Positions 32,442 through 40,190 of a stretch of DNA of 64,000 nt are shown here, piece by piece. Each line of letters opens with the position of its first letter. Position 1 is the stretch's first letter. This DNA comes from JASHPR01 sp963778075 (GTDB lineage: Bacteria; Actinomycetota; Actinomycetes; Streptosporangiales; Streptosporangiaceae). The notes beneath the pieces were generated by a model, which saw only the letters and a list, made by a program, of their open reading frames with translations, had not been told where the DNA came from and made no database searches. The position numbers and the translations under genes were made by a program. Location: contig CAVZTJ010000015.1 in the NCBI GenBank assembly GCA_963778075.1, positions 248,001-312,000 on the forward strand, given 5' to 3'.

Positions 32442-33316
32442 CCGACCGCAAGTACCGCAGAAGCGGGTCAGGCCCAGCTCCGCTGGAATTGCTTCGCGGT
32501 GACCCGAGGTTCGCCGCGGTCCTCCTCCGTGGCTTAGACATTCCCATTCCCGCCGATGCCGGTGCGGCAATGGCGCCCTCCGACCTGACCGCCAGCGTGC
32601 CGACCGAACTGCGAGCCGACGCCGTGGTGATGTTGTCCGGCGCAGACGGTGCCCGGCTGGCCGTCGTCGCAGAGATCCAATTGCGCTACGACCCTCGCAA
32701 GCGCTTCAGCTGGCCGTCTTACCTGACCCAGGTCAGGGCTGCACATCGCTGCCCAGCCGTACTGTTGGTGATCTGCCTGAGCACCGCAACCGCGGCCCAC
32801 TGCCGGGCGCCCATCGTTACGGGCCACCCCGGCTTCGACCTTGTCCCGCTGGTCATCGACGCAGTCACGATCCCGGACCCGAACGGCCCCGCCGCGGAGA
32901 CAGCTCGGCCGGAACTGGCCGTGCTCGCCGTGCTGACGGGTGCGCTCGACCTGGATCAGGACAGCGTACGAAGACTCGTCCTGGCCAGTCTGGCGAACCT
33001 CGATGACAGCCGACTCGCGACCTACACTGTGCTTGTCCGAAGTGCCGTATCCGAGTCGGCGCGGCAGGCGCTGGAGGACTTGATGACCACCAAGTTCAGG
33101 GACACCTTCGTAGACCGGCTCCTCGCCGAAGGTGAAGCGAAGGGCGAGGCCAGGGGCGAGGGACGCACGATCTTGCGTGTGCTGGCCGCTCGAGGGCTTG
33201 AGGCGCCAGCCGATGTCCGCGAACGGGTTCTGTCGTGCACTGATGTCAGCCAACTCGACATCTGGGCCGACAGGACCGTCACTGCGGCCTCGCTCGAGGA
33301 AGTGTTCGGCAGCTGA
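32438..33316 (+). CDS. Rpn-like PD-(D/E)XK nuclease family protein
   Basis: The 292-residue protein resembles the Rpn/PDDEXK nuclease-transposase family. Residues 48-105 show the core: ELRADAVVMLSG (Asp), then LAVVAEIQLRYDPRKRFSWP with the E-x-Q pair, followed by CPAVLLVICLS. The C-terminal third is a helical, repetitive EGEAKGEARGEGRTILRVL stretch and a conserved VRERVLSCTDVSQLDIWADR tail, both usual in this family. The usual K of E-x-K is Q, as in many actinobacterial members. Family proteins promote DNA breaks and recombination or act in defence; the role here is inferred only. Confidence 0.7.
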   Translation: MTDRKYRRSGSGPAPLELLRGDPRFAAVLLRGLDIPIPADAGAAMAPSDLTASVPTELRADAVVMLSGADGARLAVVAEIQLRYDPRKRFSWPSYLTQVRAAHRCPAVLLVICLSTATAAHCRAPIVTGHPGFDLVPLVIDAVTIPDPNGPAAETARPELAVLAVLTGALDLDQDSVRRLVLASLANLDDSRLATYTVLVRSAVSESARQALEDLMTTKFRDTFVDRLLAEGEAKGEARGEGRTILRVLAARGLEAPADVRERVLSCTDVSQLDIWADRTVTAASLEEVFGS

Positions 33317-33461
33317 CTTAGCCGATGGCCACGACGAACCGGGTGCCGGCAACTTCCACGGTGACAGACGCCGTCATCTGCCCCTAGCCTGACGATTACG
33401 TGACGGCCACGCCAGGGCGCACGACGAGCTTTAGCGGCCCCGGCGGCGAAGGAACGGTACG

Positions 33462-34499
33462 GTGCGGACAGATCAGCCCGGGGTCGCCGGAGGTCCGGCG
33501 GACCTCAAGTCCTTACCGGAGCGGTCAGGCGACCGAGACGAACTTCGGCAGCGGCTGCAGCGACTCCCGCCCGGCCACCCGTCCTCGCCCCTTGAAGCTG
33601 ACGGCACGCCGAGGCCGCCCGAGCGGGGACTGGCCTGCCGAGAACGCTTGGACTCCGGCGGCCCTAGCGAGGCGGACCGCCAACCGCTGACCGACGCCGA
33701 GCACGCTGAGCACGTCAGCGAGGTTCGGGCACGCCTCGATAAGGCCCGCGCCGACGGCCTCGCCACAGACCAGCAGCACACGATCGACCCTGCACGCGAG
33801 GTCTGGTCAGACCAGCGTGACGCGATGCACGACTCGATCATCGATGATCTGTATGCAAGGGCGAGTGACGTGCCCTGCGAGCGCCGGGCCATCATCGCTG
33901 GCGGGCTTCCCGGCGCCGGCAAATCGACGGTCCTGGAACGTTATGCGGGCATCGACAGGTCGCAATATCTGACCATCAACCCCGACGACGTCAAGGAGGA
34001 GATGGCCCGCCGCGACATGATCCCTCCCGTGAGCGGCCTCTCCCCCATGGAAGCAAGCGATCTGGTCCATGAGGAGTCGTCTCACATAGCTAAACGCCTC
34101 GCCCACCGTGCGTATGCGGACGGCAAAAACGTGATCTGGGACATCACCATGGCATCCCGGGTCTCCACGGAGAACCGCGTCACCGCGCTTCGTACGCAGG
34201 GCTATGAGCAGATCGACGGCGTTTTTATCGACGTAACGATGGACGTCAGCGTCGCCAGGACGGAGAGCAGGCATCGCGAAGGAGACGACAGCTACCGTGC
34301 AGGCGAGGGATACGGCGGCAGGTTCATCCCCGCCGAGCTCATCAGGGCGAAGGCCGATCCCGAGTGGGGCAGCTGCAATAGGAAGACGTTCGAGAACGTG
34401 AAGGATCATTTTGACTGCTGGTACCGGTACGACAACTCCGGTTCCAGTCCAATCCTCGCTGAGTCCGACCGCAGGAAAGAAGATCATGATCACTACTGA
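33462..34499 (+). CDS. zeta-toxin family kinase
   Basis: Zeta toxins phosphorylate UDP-N-acetylglucosamine, starving cell-wall synthesis. This 345-residue protein has a polar N-terminal extension of about 110 residues with no clear domain. The kinase follows, with P-loop IIAGGLPGAGKSTVLERYAG at 145-164, TINPDDVKEEM after it and KNVIWDITMASRVSTENRV. The C-terminal part keeps RHREGDDSYRAGEGYGGRFI. GTG 33462 has GAAGGA eight bases upstream. Its last 14 bases overlap the next gene. It lacks the small upstream epsilon-type antitoxin of the classical system. Confidence 0.85.
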   Translation: MRTDQPGVAGGPADLKSLPERSGDRDELRQRLQRLPPGHPSSPLEADGTPRPPERGLACRERLDSGGPSEADRQPLTDAEHAEHVSEVRARLDKARADGLATDQQHTIDPAREVWSDQRDAMHDSIIDDLYARASDVPCERRAIIAGGLPGAGKSTVLERYAGIDRSQYLTINPDDVKEEMARRDMIPPVSGLSPMEASDLVHEESSHIAKRLAHRAYADGKNVIWDITMASRVSTENRVTALRTQGYEQIDGVFIDVTMDVSVARTESRHREGDDSYRAGEGYGGRFIPAELIRAKADPEWGSCNRKTFENVKDHFDCWYRYDNSGSSPILAESDRRKEDHDHY

Positions 34500-34800
34500 G
34501 GTCACAGAACTGATCGCCGCTTTGCGGAACGGGTCACTCAGCCTCGAGGAGGTAGCGGAACGATTCAGGGAGCGCACTTGGCCACGAACCAGAAAACCCG
34601 CCCCCGCGAACTACCTGGAAATGGCGGCCGACGCGCTGGAAGATCCGCAGCCAGACGTACCTGGCTCGTTCGACGAAGTGACGGCCGCCTATGACCGAGG
34701 TGAGCTGACAAGAGCGCAGTACCGGGCTCTTGCCGAGGCAGTTGCTCATTCGCTATGCGCCGAGGATCAGCGACTCGAGGAGCAGGGCGGCTCGTCATAA
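34486..34800 (+). CDS. small protein, candidate antitoxin of the zeta module
   Basis: The 104-residue acidic protein begins MITTEVTELIAALRNGSLSL and continues EEVAERFRERTWP, then has a helical DEVTAAYDRGELTRAQYRAL segment. ATG 34486 lies inside the end of the zeta-like gene, so it is translationally coupled. Order (toxin first) and sequence are unlike epsilon. Position, small size and acidic character suggest an antitoxin; this is inference. It could also be a structural or conjugation-linked protein. Confidence 0.65.
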   Translation: MITTEVTELIAALRNGSLSLEEVAERFRERTWPRTRKPAPANYLEMAADALEDPQPDVPGSFDEVTAAYDRGELTRAQYRALAEAVAHSLCAEDQRLEEQGGSS

Positions 34801-34867
34801 GGGTTGGCGCAAGCCGCCGAGGGGTCGCCAGGAAGCCACCAGGCTGCTGACATGTAGCTCCAAGTGG

Positions 34868-35095
34868 TCAGAGGAGCCGTATCCGGCGTTCAGGGGGCTC
34901 GTGCCGGTCGCGCGAAGCTTGGGCTTCGCGGCAAACGGCTTCCAGGTAATCGAGCACTTCGTTCATCCGTTCCCAGCTCATGTACTGCCGCAGTTGGGCG
35001 AGTGAGAAGTAGCGCTGCCGAGGACCGTCTTGCGTCACCCACTCACAGCAGATGGTTAGCCGCGTGATCTCTCCATTACTGGTGCGCTCGCTCAT
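34868..35095 (-). CDS. small hypothetical protein
   Basis: The 75-residue protein is unrecognised: ITRLTICCEWVTQDGPRQRY, then SLAQLRQYMSWERMNEVLDY and a basic end. It is coupled by ATGA overlap with the gene before it (35092-35271). The pair sits between the zeta module and the mini GntR gene, and is read away from the latter. It looks like the small cargo of an integrative element. Confidence 0.55.
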   Translation of the reverse strand: MSERTSNGEITRLTICCEWVTQDGPRQRYFSLAQLRQYMSWERMNEVLDYLEAVCREAQASRDRHEPPERRIRLL

Positions 35096-35271
35096 CGGGA
35101 GCGGTCCATCTGGATCAGGCGCAAGAGACCTTCAGGTGTCTCGTCCAGCAGCACGTCGTGGTCGTCACCACGGCGCTCTGCTTGGAAGCAGCCGTCGGCA
35201 TAAGTGATCTTGTAGCTGCTGCTCCAGTAGCGGCTCAGGACCACGACCGCTAATTCCACCCACGCCTCCAT
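35092..35271 (-). CDS. small hypothetical protein
   Basis: The 59-residue protein begins MEAWVELAVVVLSRYWSSSY and ends ETPEGLLRLIQMDRSR. It is likely read from a promoter whose -10 box TATACT (35282-35287, minus strand) lies so close to ATG 35271 that the transcript would be nearly leaderless. An in-frame TTG at 35280 is possible. It overlaps the next gene by ATGA. No function can be given. Confidence 0.55.
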   Translation of the reverse strand: MEAWVELAVVVLSRYWSSSYKITYADGCFQAERRGDDHDVLLDETPEGLLRLIQMDRSR

Positions 35272-35356
35272 AGCGCTCAATAGTATAGCTATTACATAGG
35301 ACTTGCATAGCTTTCTAAGCAGTTTGCACAGCTTAGCGTCTGGTTACGCTCATCCC
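35272..35356. promoter_or_regulatory. AT-rich divergent promoter region with inverted repeats
   Basis: This short region between the small-gene pair and the mini GntR gene is much less GC-rich than its surroundings. It contains ATAGCT twice, 22 bases apart. It also has an inverted repeat CTAAGC / GCTTAG (35315-35335 region) around TTGCAC, and a TATACT box facing left. The layout fits a regulator that controls both itself and the divergent genes. Confidence 0.5.
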
Positions 35357-35620
35357 ATGTCAGGTCGTTCCGACATCGAGGCCGAGGGCGGTAGTGACGC
35401 TGAGCTGGCCTACATGCGTGTGGCCAATGACATCGAGAGTCGGATCAAATCGGGCGAACTTCGCCCTGGTGCTCGCCTCCTGGCTGAACGCGAGCTTGCT
35501 ACCTACTACGGAGTCGCCTACCTGACCGTGCGCCGGGCAATGAAGGTGCTCCGAGAACGCGGCTTGATCAACACCATGCACGGTCGCGGCACATTCGTGG
35601 CCGACCGCTCGGAGACATAG
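35357..35620 (+). CDS. GntR-family regulator, DNA-binding domain only
   Basis: The 87-residue protein consists of a winged helix-turn-helix: YMRVANDIESRIKSGELRPG, LLAERELATYYGVAYLTVRR, then LRERGLINTMHGRGTFVADR. No ligand-binding domain follows, so it resembles the mini-GntR repressors of actinobacterial integrative plasmids. ATG 35357 is taken; an ATG 18 codons upstream and one 19 codons downstream are possible. It is divergent from two small genes. Confidence 0.85.
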   Translation: MSGRSDIEAEGGSDAELAYMRVANDIESRIKSGELRPGARLLAERELATYYGVAYLTVRRAMKVLRERGLINTMHGRGTFVADRSET

Positions 35621-35730
35621 CTGCCGCTTGGCACGTGCGAGCGATACTGGCTCTTATCGACGGCGTAGGCGCCGATGACTGCGCTGCCTAGTATGCCGGA
35701 GAACGCCAAAGGCCCCGAACGGAGAAACCC

Positions 35731-36666
35731 GTGAGCACGGTGGATGCGGAGCTTGAGATCGCGGAGCCTAGCGTTCAAGGCTCTGATCTTGAGGTGACGG
35801 CTGCACGGGAGGCACGCGTCGGGGATATGACCGTGCGCCGGCTGCTGCCGCTGCGGCTGCGGCGGAGTGTCGGGGCGTGGTGCTTCGTGGACCATTACGG
35901 GCCGATGTCCGTGGACGGGGTGGCCGGGATGCGGGTGCCGCCGCACCCGCACATTGGGCTGCAGACCGTGACGTGGCTGCTCTCGGGGAACGTACTGCAC
36001 CGGGACAGCCTTGGCAGCGAGCAGATGATCAGGCCGGGCCAGCTCAACCTGATGACGGCCGGCCGGGGCATCGCGCACTCCGAGGAGTCGCCGGTCGAGC
36101 ATGATCCGCTGCTGCACGGGGTTCAGCTCTGGGTGGCGCTTCCCGACGCCGTCCGGCACACCGAGCCGGCGTTCGCGCATCACGCGGAGCTGCCCGCGGT
36201 CGGCATCGGCGGCTTCGAGGTCACCGTCTTCGTCGGATCGCTGGCCGGTGCTCAGTCCCCGGCGGTGATGTTCTCCGAGATCGTCGGGGCCGAGCTCGTG
36301 GCCGCGCGGGATGCGTCGGGGAACATCCCGCTCGCCGACGCGCACGAGCACGTCGTCTTCGCGGCAGCTGGGTCGGCGGTGGTGGCGGGGACCGTGCTGC
36401 GCCCCGGGCAGCTGATGTACCTAGGCACCGGGCGGGACCGGGTCAGCGTGTCCGCTCCGGCCGGGAGCAGGCTGTTTCTGCTCGGCGGCGTCCCGCTCGG
36501 CGAGACGCTGCTGATGTGGTGGAACCTGGTCGCGCGCACCCCGGACGAGATCACCGCCGCGGCGGCGGACTGGCGGGCGGGACGGTTCGCCCCGGTCGCC
36601 GACTACGACGGCCCGCCGCTTGCGGCGCCCCCGCTCGACGTCGGCCGGCTGGTGGCCCGGCCGTAA
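35731..36666 (+). CDS. pirin family protein
   Basis: Pirins are double cupins; bacterial members may be quercetin dioxygenases or redox regulators. The 311-residue protein carries the pirin signature VGAWCFVDHYGPM, the metal ligands in PPHPHIGLQTVTWLLSG and AGRGIAHSEESP, and a C-terminal cupin with GVPLGETLLMWWNLVAR. The metal-binding His and Glu residues are present. It is a single gene started by GTG, between the island and the UbiA remnant. Confidence 0.92.
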   Translation: MSTVDAELEIAEPSVQGSDLEVTAAREARVGDMTVRRLLPLRLRRSVGAWCFVDHYGPMSVDGVAGMRVPPHPHIGLQTVTWLLSGNVLHRDSLGSEQMIRPGQLNLMTAGRGIAHSEESPVEHDPLLHGVQLWVALPDAVRHTEPAFAHHAELPAVGIGGFEVTVFVGSLAGAQSPAVMFSEIVGAELVAARDASGNIPLADAHEHVVFAAAGSAVVAGTVLRPGQLMYLGTGRDRVSVSAPAGSRLFLLGGVPLGETLLMWWNLVARTPDEITAAAADWRAGRFAPVADYDGPPLAAPPLDVGRLVARP

Positions 36667-36810
36667 GGCCGCTCCGCCGGGAGAGCCGCGGGCACGGGCA
36701 CCGCGGCACGGGCACCGCCGTACCGCGGCACCGAATAGGTACAAGTACTCAGCCGGATCCGGGTCATCGCGCTCATGCGCGGCGCGGGCGGCCGAATCAT
36801 GCTGGCAGGC

Positions 36811-36990
36811 ATGGATATCAGCGGCATGCACCACATCACGCCAGGCGGCCACGGGCCCTACTGGGAACACTCCATCTGGACGGTCATCGGCATCACGCTC
36901 GCCGTCTTACTGACCATCGGCGGCCTTGCCGTGGTCGGCGTCACGGTGGCGCTCTTCGTCAGCCTGAGTCACTACGGGAGCAACAAATGA
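36811..36990 (+). CDS. small membrane protein
   Basis: The 59-residue protein has a His/Gly-rich N terminus (MDISGMHHITPGGHGPYWEH) and one membrane helix (TVIGITLAVLLTIGGLAVVG). Starts at 36775 and 36799 are possible. It overlaps the UbiA remnant as ATGA, so it was probably co-translated with that prenyltransferase. The function is unknown. Confidence 0.5.
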   Translation: MDISGMHHITPGGHGPYWEHSIWTVIGITLAVLLTIGGLAVVGVTVALFVSLSHYGSNK

Positions 36991-37197
36991 CCCAGCGGCT
37001 GCGCTTGATCATCCTGCTGGCCCGCCCGGCCGTCATCGTCTTGCTGGCGATGTTCACGGCGACGGGGCTGGCCGAAGCGGGCCACGGGCAGAGCCAGGTC
37101 CTGCTGGCCAGAGCGCTGGTCGTGGTCTGCGCGTTTCTGCTGTTCTCCGTGGCCTGCAACGACCTCGCGGACGAGGCCATCGACCGGGTCAGCTGCC
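36987..37197 (+). pseudogene. UbiA-type prenyltransferase, N-terminal fragment
   Basis: The frame starts MTQRLRLIILLARPAVIVLL and reaches FLLFSVACNDLADEAIDRV, the first aspartate-rich motif of UbiA-family prenyltransferases (NDxxDxxxD). It then changes abruptly to Arg/Pro-rich sequence that is not membrane-like. A normal UbiA protein is near 280-300 residues with nine helices. Everything after about residue 68 is missing. It is therefore a truncated gene. Confidence 0.7.
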
Positions 37198-37569
37198 GTG
37201 CACCGGCCCACTGCTGCGCTGCTGGCCGCGGAGGCGGGATGCCTGGGCGGGGCGCTCTGGCTGCTGCGCAAGCTGGCCGCCGCTCCGGCGGCCCGCCGCG
37301 ACGAGTGCCTGATCTCGGCGATCGCCATCATCGGCCGTGGCATGGTCCTGCTGGTGTTCGCGCACCTGTCGATGACCGAGGCGGGCTGGCTCGGCTGGCG
37401 CTACAACCTCGTCATTGCCGCGCTGGGCGTGCTGACCGCGGGCATGGCCGCCTCGATGGCCAGGAACGGGCCCATCACGCGGACGACGGTCCCCTTTGGA
37501 CCGCCCGCGGCCTCGGCGTCGCTGCGCCCCTTGAACGCCACGCCCGCCGGCCGGGCGGCGGTGCGGTGA
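37198..37569 (+). CDS. small membrane protein or gene fragment
   Basis: The 123-residue frame has two to three hydrophobic segments (LLAAEAGCLGGALWLLRKLA, ISAIAIIGRGMVLLVFAHLS and YNLVIAALGVLTAGMAASMA), spaced like a real small membrane protein. It abuts the UbiA break in a different frame. GTG 37198 has no clear ribosome site. It may be a fragment joined to the UbiA remnant by a deletion. Confidence 0.4.
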   Translation: MHRPTAALLAAEAGCLGGALWLLRKLAAAPAARRDECLISAIAIIGRGMVLLVFAHLSMTEAGWLGWRYNLVIAALGVLTAGMAASMARNGPITRTTVPFGPPAASASLRPLNATPAGRAAVR

Positions 37570-37671
37570 ACCACGGCTCGGGCGGCTCCCGTTCGGGCGG
37601 CGTGGTCCGGGACCATAGCGCCGCAACCCGCTGCTGAAGAACGTGGCGGTCCAGATCAGCGGCTTCGGCGC

Positions 37672-37755
37672 ATGAATCGAAAATCGCCCGCAGGGTATAG
37701 AAAAACAGTAGAGGTTATGCCTATAAATAAAGTGGGTATAGTAGTCTTTCCCCTC
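37672..37755 (+). promoter_or_regulatory. AT-rich promoter region of the sulfotransferase gene
   Basis: About 80 bases are strongly AT-rich in an otherwise very GC-rich window. They contain GGGTATAG twice (around 37696 and 37735) and CCTATAAATAAAG between. Such islands are typical of promoters of acquired genes bound by Lsr2-type silencers. The gene start lies 40 bases further on. Confidence 0.5.
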
Positions 37756-37787
37756 GCCCCGACCGGGCCATCAACTCGGGAGAAGCC

Positions 37788-38772
37788 ATGGCCCTGCCCG
37801 ACTTCTTCATCTCAGGCGCGCCCAAGGCGGGCACCACGGCCCTCCACGTTGCGCTTGCCCGGCACCCGTCGCTCTACATGTCGGCGGTCAAGGAGCCCAA
37901 GTTCTTCCTCACCGAAGGCCCGCCGCCGACCAAGGGCGGGCCGGGTGACGTGCAGACGTACCGCGAGCACGTGTGGCGGCGGGATGACTACGAGGCGCTG
38001 TTCGACCCGGCGCCCGCCGGTACCCTGCGCGGCGAGTCGACCCCGTTCTACCTGTATGACCGGGACGCGCAGCGCCGCATTCAGACGCTAATCCCGGATG
38101 CCAAGCTGATCGCGATCCTGCGAGACCCAGTGGAACGGGCGCATTCGAACTGGACCCACCTCTGGTCGGCCGGCCTGGACCCGGTCAGCGACTTCGTCCT
38201 AGCCTGCGCCGAGGAAGAGCGCCGGATCGCAGCTGGCTGGGCGGATTTCTGGCATTACACGGCGCTCGGGCGCTACGGGGAGCAGCTGGAGCGCCTGTAC
38301 ACGATGTTCGCCCCGGAGCACGTTCTGGTGTTCCGCTACCGTGCCCTGATCGAGAACCCTGCCCAGGTGCTGGACCGCATCTGCGGTTTCCTCGGGGTGC
38401 CGCAGGGCGTGCTCACCGAGGTTCCGCGGGAGAACGTCACCGCACATCCGCAGGGATCGCTGCGGCACCGCGCCGTGTCCAGAGTGCTGCGCGCCAGCGC
38501 AGCGGTGAGCCACCGTCTGCCGCGGCGCGGGCGCGGTCACCGAATCGCTGGAACGGATCCTGCAGCGGGACAGCCCACCCCGGCAGCCTCTGACGTGGGA
38601 GCAGCGTCAGGCGCTGATCCCCAAATTCGAGAAGGACATCAAGCTTCTCGAGGAGATCACCGGCGAGGACTTCGGCGACTGGCTGCAGCCGCGCGGCGAC
38701 TCGGGCGGGCTGGTCGGCGCCAGGCCCGAGGGCCAGCGCCAGGCGCGCAACGGCCAGCCGCGCGCTCTCTGA
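37788..38772 (+). CDS. sulfotransferase, frameshifted near 38530
   Basis: The protein transfers sulfate from PAPS to an unknown acceptor. It starts ALPDFFISGAPKAGTTALHV with the 5'-phosphosulfate loop (PKAGTT), then KLIAILRDPVERAHSNWTHL with the 3'-phosphate-binding RDPxxRAxS motif. The frame breaks at the GGG run 38529-38531: removing one G continues as AVTESLERILQRDSP and PLTWEQRQALIPKFEKDIKL, then GEDFGDWL, the normal family end, and stops at 38772. Corrected length 327 residues. It follows an AT-rich promoter and stands alone. Confidence 0.85.
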
Positions 38773-38778
38773 GGCACT

Positions 38779-38814
38779 CTCGCTTCTGGCCCGAGTCTCG
38801 TTTCTGGCCCGAGC
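38779..38814. repeat. 18-bp direct repeat between convergent genes
   Basis: Two adjacent copies of CTCGCTTCTGGCCCGAGT-type sequence (38779-38796 and 38797-38814) differ at two positions. Each half can pair CTCG with CGAG. They lie between the sulfotransferase stop and the convergent propeller gene and may act as terminators for either. Confidence 0.5.
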
Positions 38815-38830
38815 CTGGCCAGAGCCGCGG

Positions 38831-39736
38831 TCAGCGGTACTCGGTGCGCAGCTCGTGCGACCCGTCCGCCCGCGTCATCTCGTAGTAGTAGCGCTCGTGG
38901 GAGTCCCCGAGGTCGAGGATGGAGAGATAGCGCAGGCCCCCGTCCCGGTACGGCGACTGGGCGATCGGTCCCCGCGCCGTTAGTGACTCGGGCCGGTCGC
39001 CGACCGCGACCCCGGTCCGCTCCTCGAAGTTTTCGGCCGCCGTGGCCCGGCCGTCGTAGTACGCGACGACGCTGCCCGGGGACAGCCGGACGGCGGTCAC
39101 CCGCACGCCGCGCGCATCCCACTCGCCGGGCCGCGGGCTGAGCGCGGTGCCCTGCCAGGTCCAGGACAGGCCGTCGGTGCTGCAGGCGTAATCGGTCGCC
39201 ATCCGGTCGGTCTGGTCCGGGTCGGTGAGCGGGTGCACCGACGCCCAGAGGTGCCACAGGTCCCCGTCGCGGACGATGACCGGGTCCTTGACCGCGGTGC
39301 TGGCGTCGCCGGGCAGCACCATCCGGCTGCGCCGCGCTTCGAACGCGCCCGGATGCTGCGCCTCGAGCACCTCAACGCGCCAGTGCTTGGTGCCCGGCGT
39401 GGCGCAGCTCAGGTACAGCCGCCAGCCACCGTCCGGGGCCCGCACGAGCGCCGGGCGCTCCAGTGACTCGGCGCCGAGCTCTTCCCTGCCGATCGTGAGC
39501 ACGGTCTCGAAGTGCACGCCGTCAGCCGAACGCGCCACAACCACGGCGTAGCCGCGCCCGCGTCCCTGTGGGCGGCGCAGGCGGTAGGCCAGATAGATCT
39601 CCTCGTCGCCGCGAGCGGCGCTCGGCGCGCCCGCCCATGTTCCCGGCCCAGTTCCTTGCGGCGCGATGGCGAGGACGCTGCGGTCGGGCTGCGGCATCAG
39701 GGTGGCTACCTGCGCCACCGTTTCTTCGGAGATCAT
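38831..39736 (-). CDS. beta-propeller glycosidase-like protein
   Basis: The 301-residue protein looks like a five-bladed beta-propeller of the GH43/GH130 type. Repeated blade motifs are IYLAYRLRRPQGRGRGYAVV, ARSADGVHFETV, GWRLYLSCATPGTKHWRVEV, VKDPVIVRDGDLWHLWASVH and YACSTDGLSWTWQG. It has no signal peptide, so it acts in the cytoplasm. The substrate is not known. The acid pair needed for catalysis cannot be fixed from the sequence alone. Confidence 0.72.
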   Translation of the reverse strand: MISEETVAQVATLMPQPDRSVLAIAPQGTGPGTWAGAPSAARGDEEIYLAYRLRRPQGRGRGYAVVVARSADGVHFETVLTIGREELGAESLERPALVRAPDGGWRLYLSCATPGTKHWRVEVLEAQHPGAFEARRSRMVLPGDASTAVKDPVIVRDGDLWHLWASVHPLTDPDQTDRMATDYACSTDGLSWTWQGTALSPRPGEWDARGVRVTAVRLSPGSVVAYYDGRATAAENFEERTGVAVGDRPESLTARGPIAQSPYRDGGLRYLSILDLGDSHERYYYEMTRADGSHELRTEYR

Positions 39737-40190
39737 GCCGGAACTCTAGATGATGACCACTGGTGCCCACCGGGGTTCACGGTCACATCCCGGCCCGGGC
39801 ACAGCACGGCGCTGGCCGCTTCCCCGGCTGAGGGGAACGGCCAGCGCACGTCAGGTCAGCGTTCAGGCTGCGCTACTGCAGCCATTCGCATCCGGCGGCA
39901 CGCCGGGACGCACCGCAAAGATTTTGGTGCCCGCCGCCAGGAGACCACGGGGGAGAAGCGGGGCCTGGCCGGGCAGCGGGGCACGCGCGACAGTGAAATA
40001 CCAGCCAGTGGTCGCCGTCAAGCCTGCGGCGGCGATTCGCTAGCGCAGCGCTAGTACGGCTGGCCCGGACGGAGGCCAGTACTTCGCGATCTTCGCCGAC
40101 GGGCTGCTGACAACACGACACGTAATGGCCGCATATGCAAGACTCGGCGGGCATCCGCATGGTTTTCTCCCGAACGGGCAGGCAACGCTC
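39737..40190. other. intergenic with a long hairpin
   Basis: Around 450 bases separate the divergent propeller gene and the DUF4097-like gene. A 16-bp stem lies at 39809-39847 (listed separately). The remainder shows no convincing frame. Confidence 0.5.
39809..39847. other. long imperfect hairpin
   Basis: GCGCTGGCCG-C-TTCCCC and GGGGAACGGCCAGCGC pair over 16 positions with one bulged base and a 6-base loop. No T-run follows on either strand, so it is not a classic terminator. It lies 73 bases upstream of the propeller gene start and may be a leader structure or a relic of a lost unit. Confidence 0.6.

Noticed and set aside
33317..33461. Two possible 19-20-codon peptides in the gap before the zeta gene
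   Set aside because: Neither has a ribosome site or a known match; too short to support.
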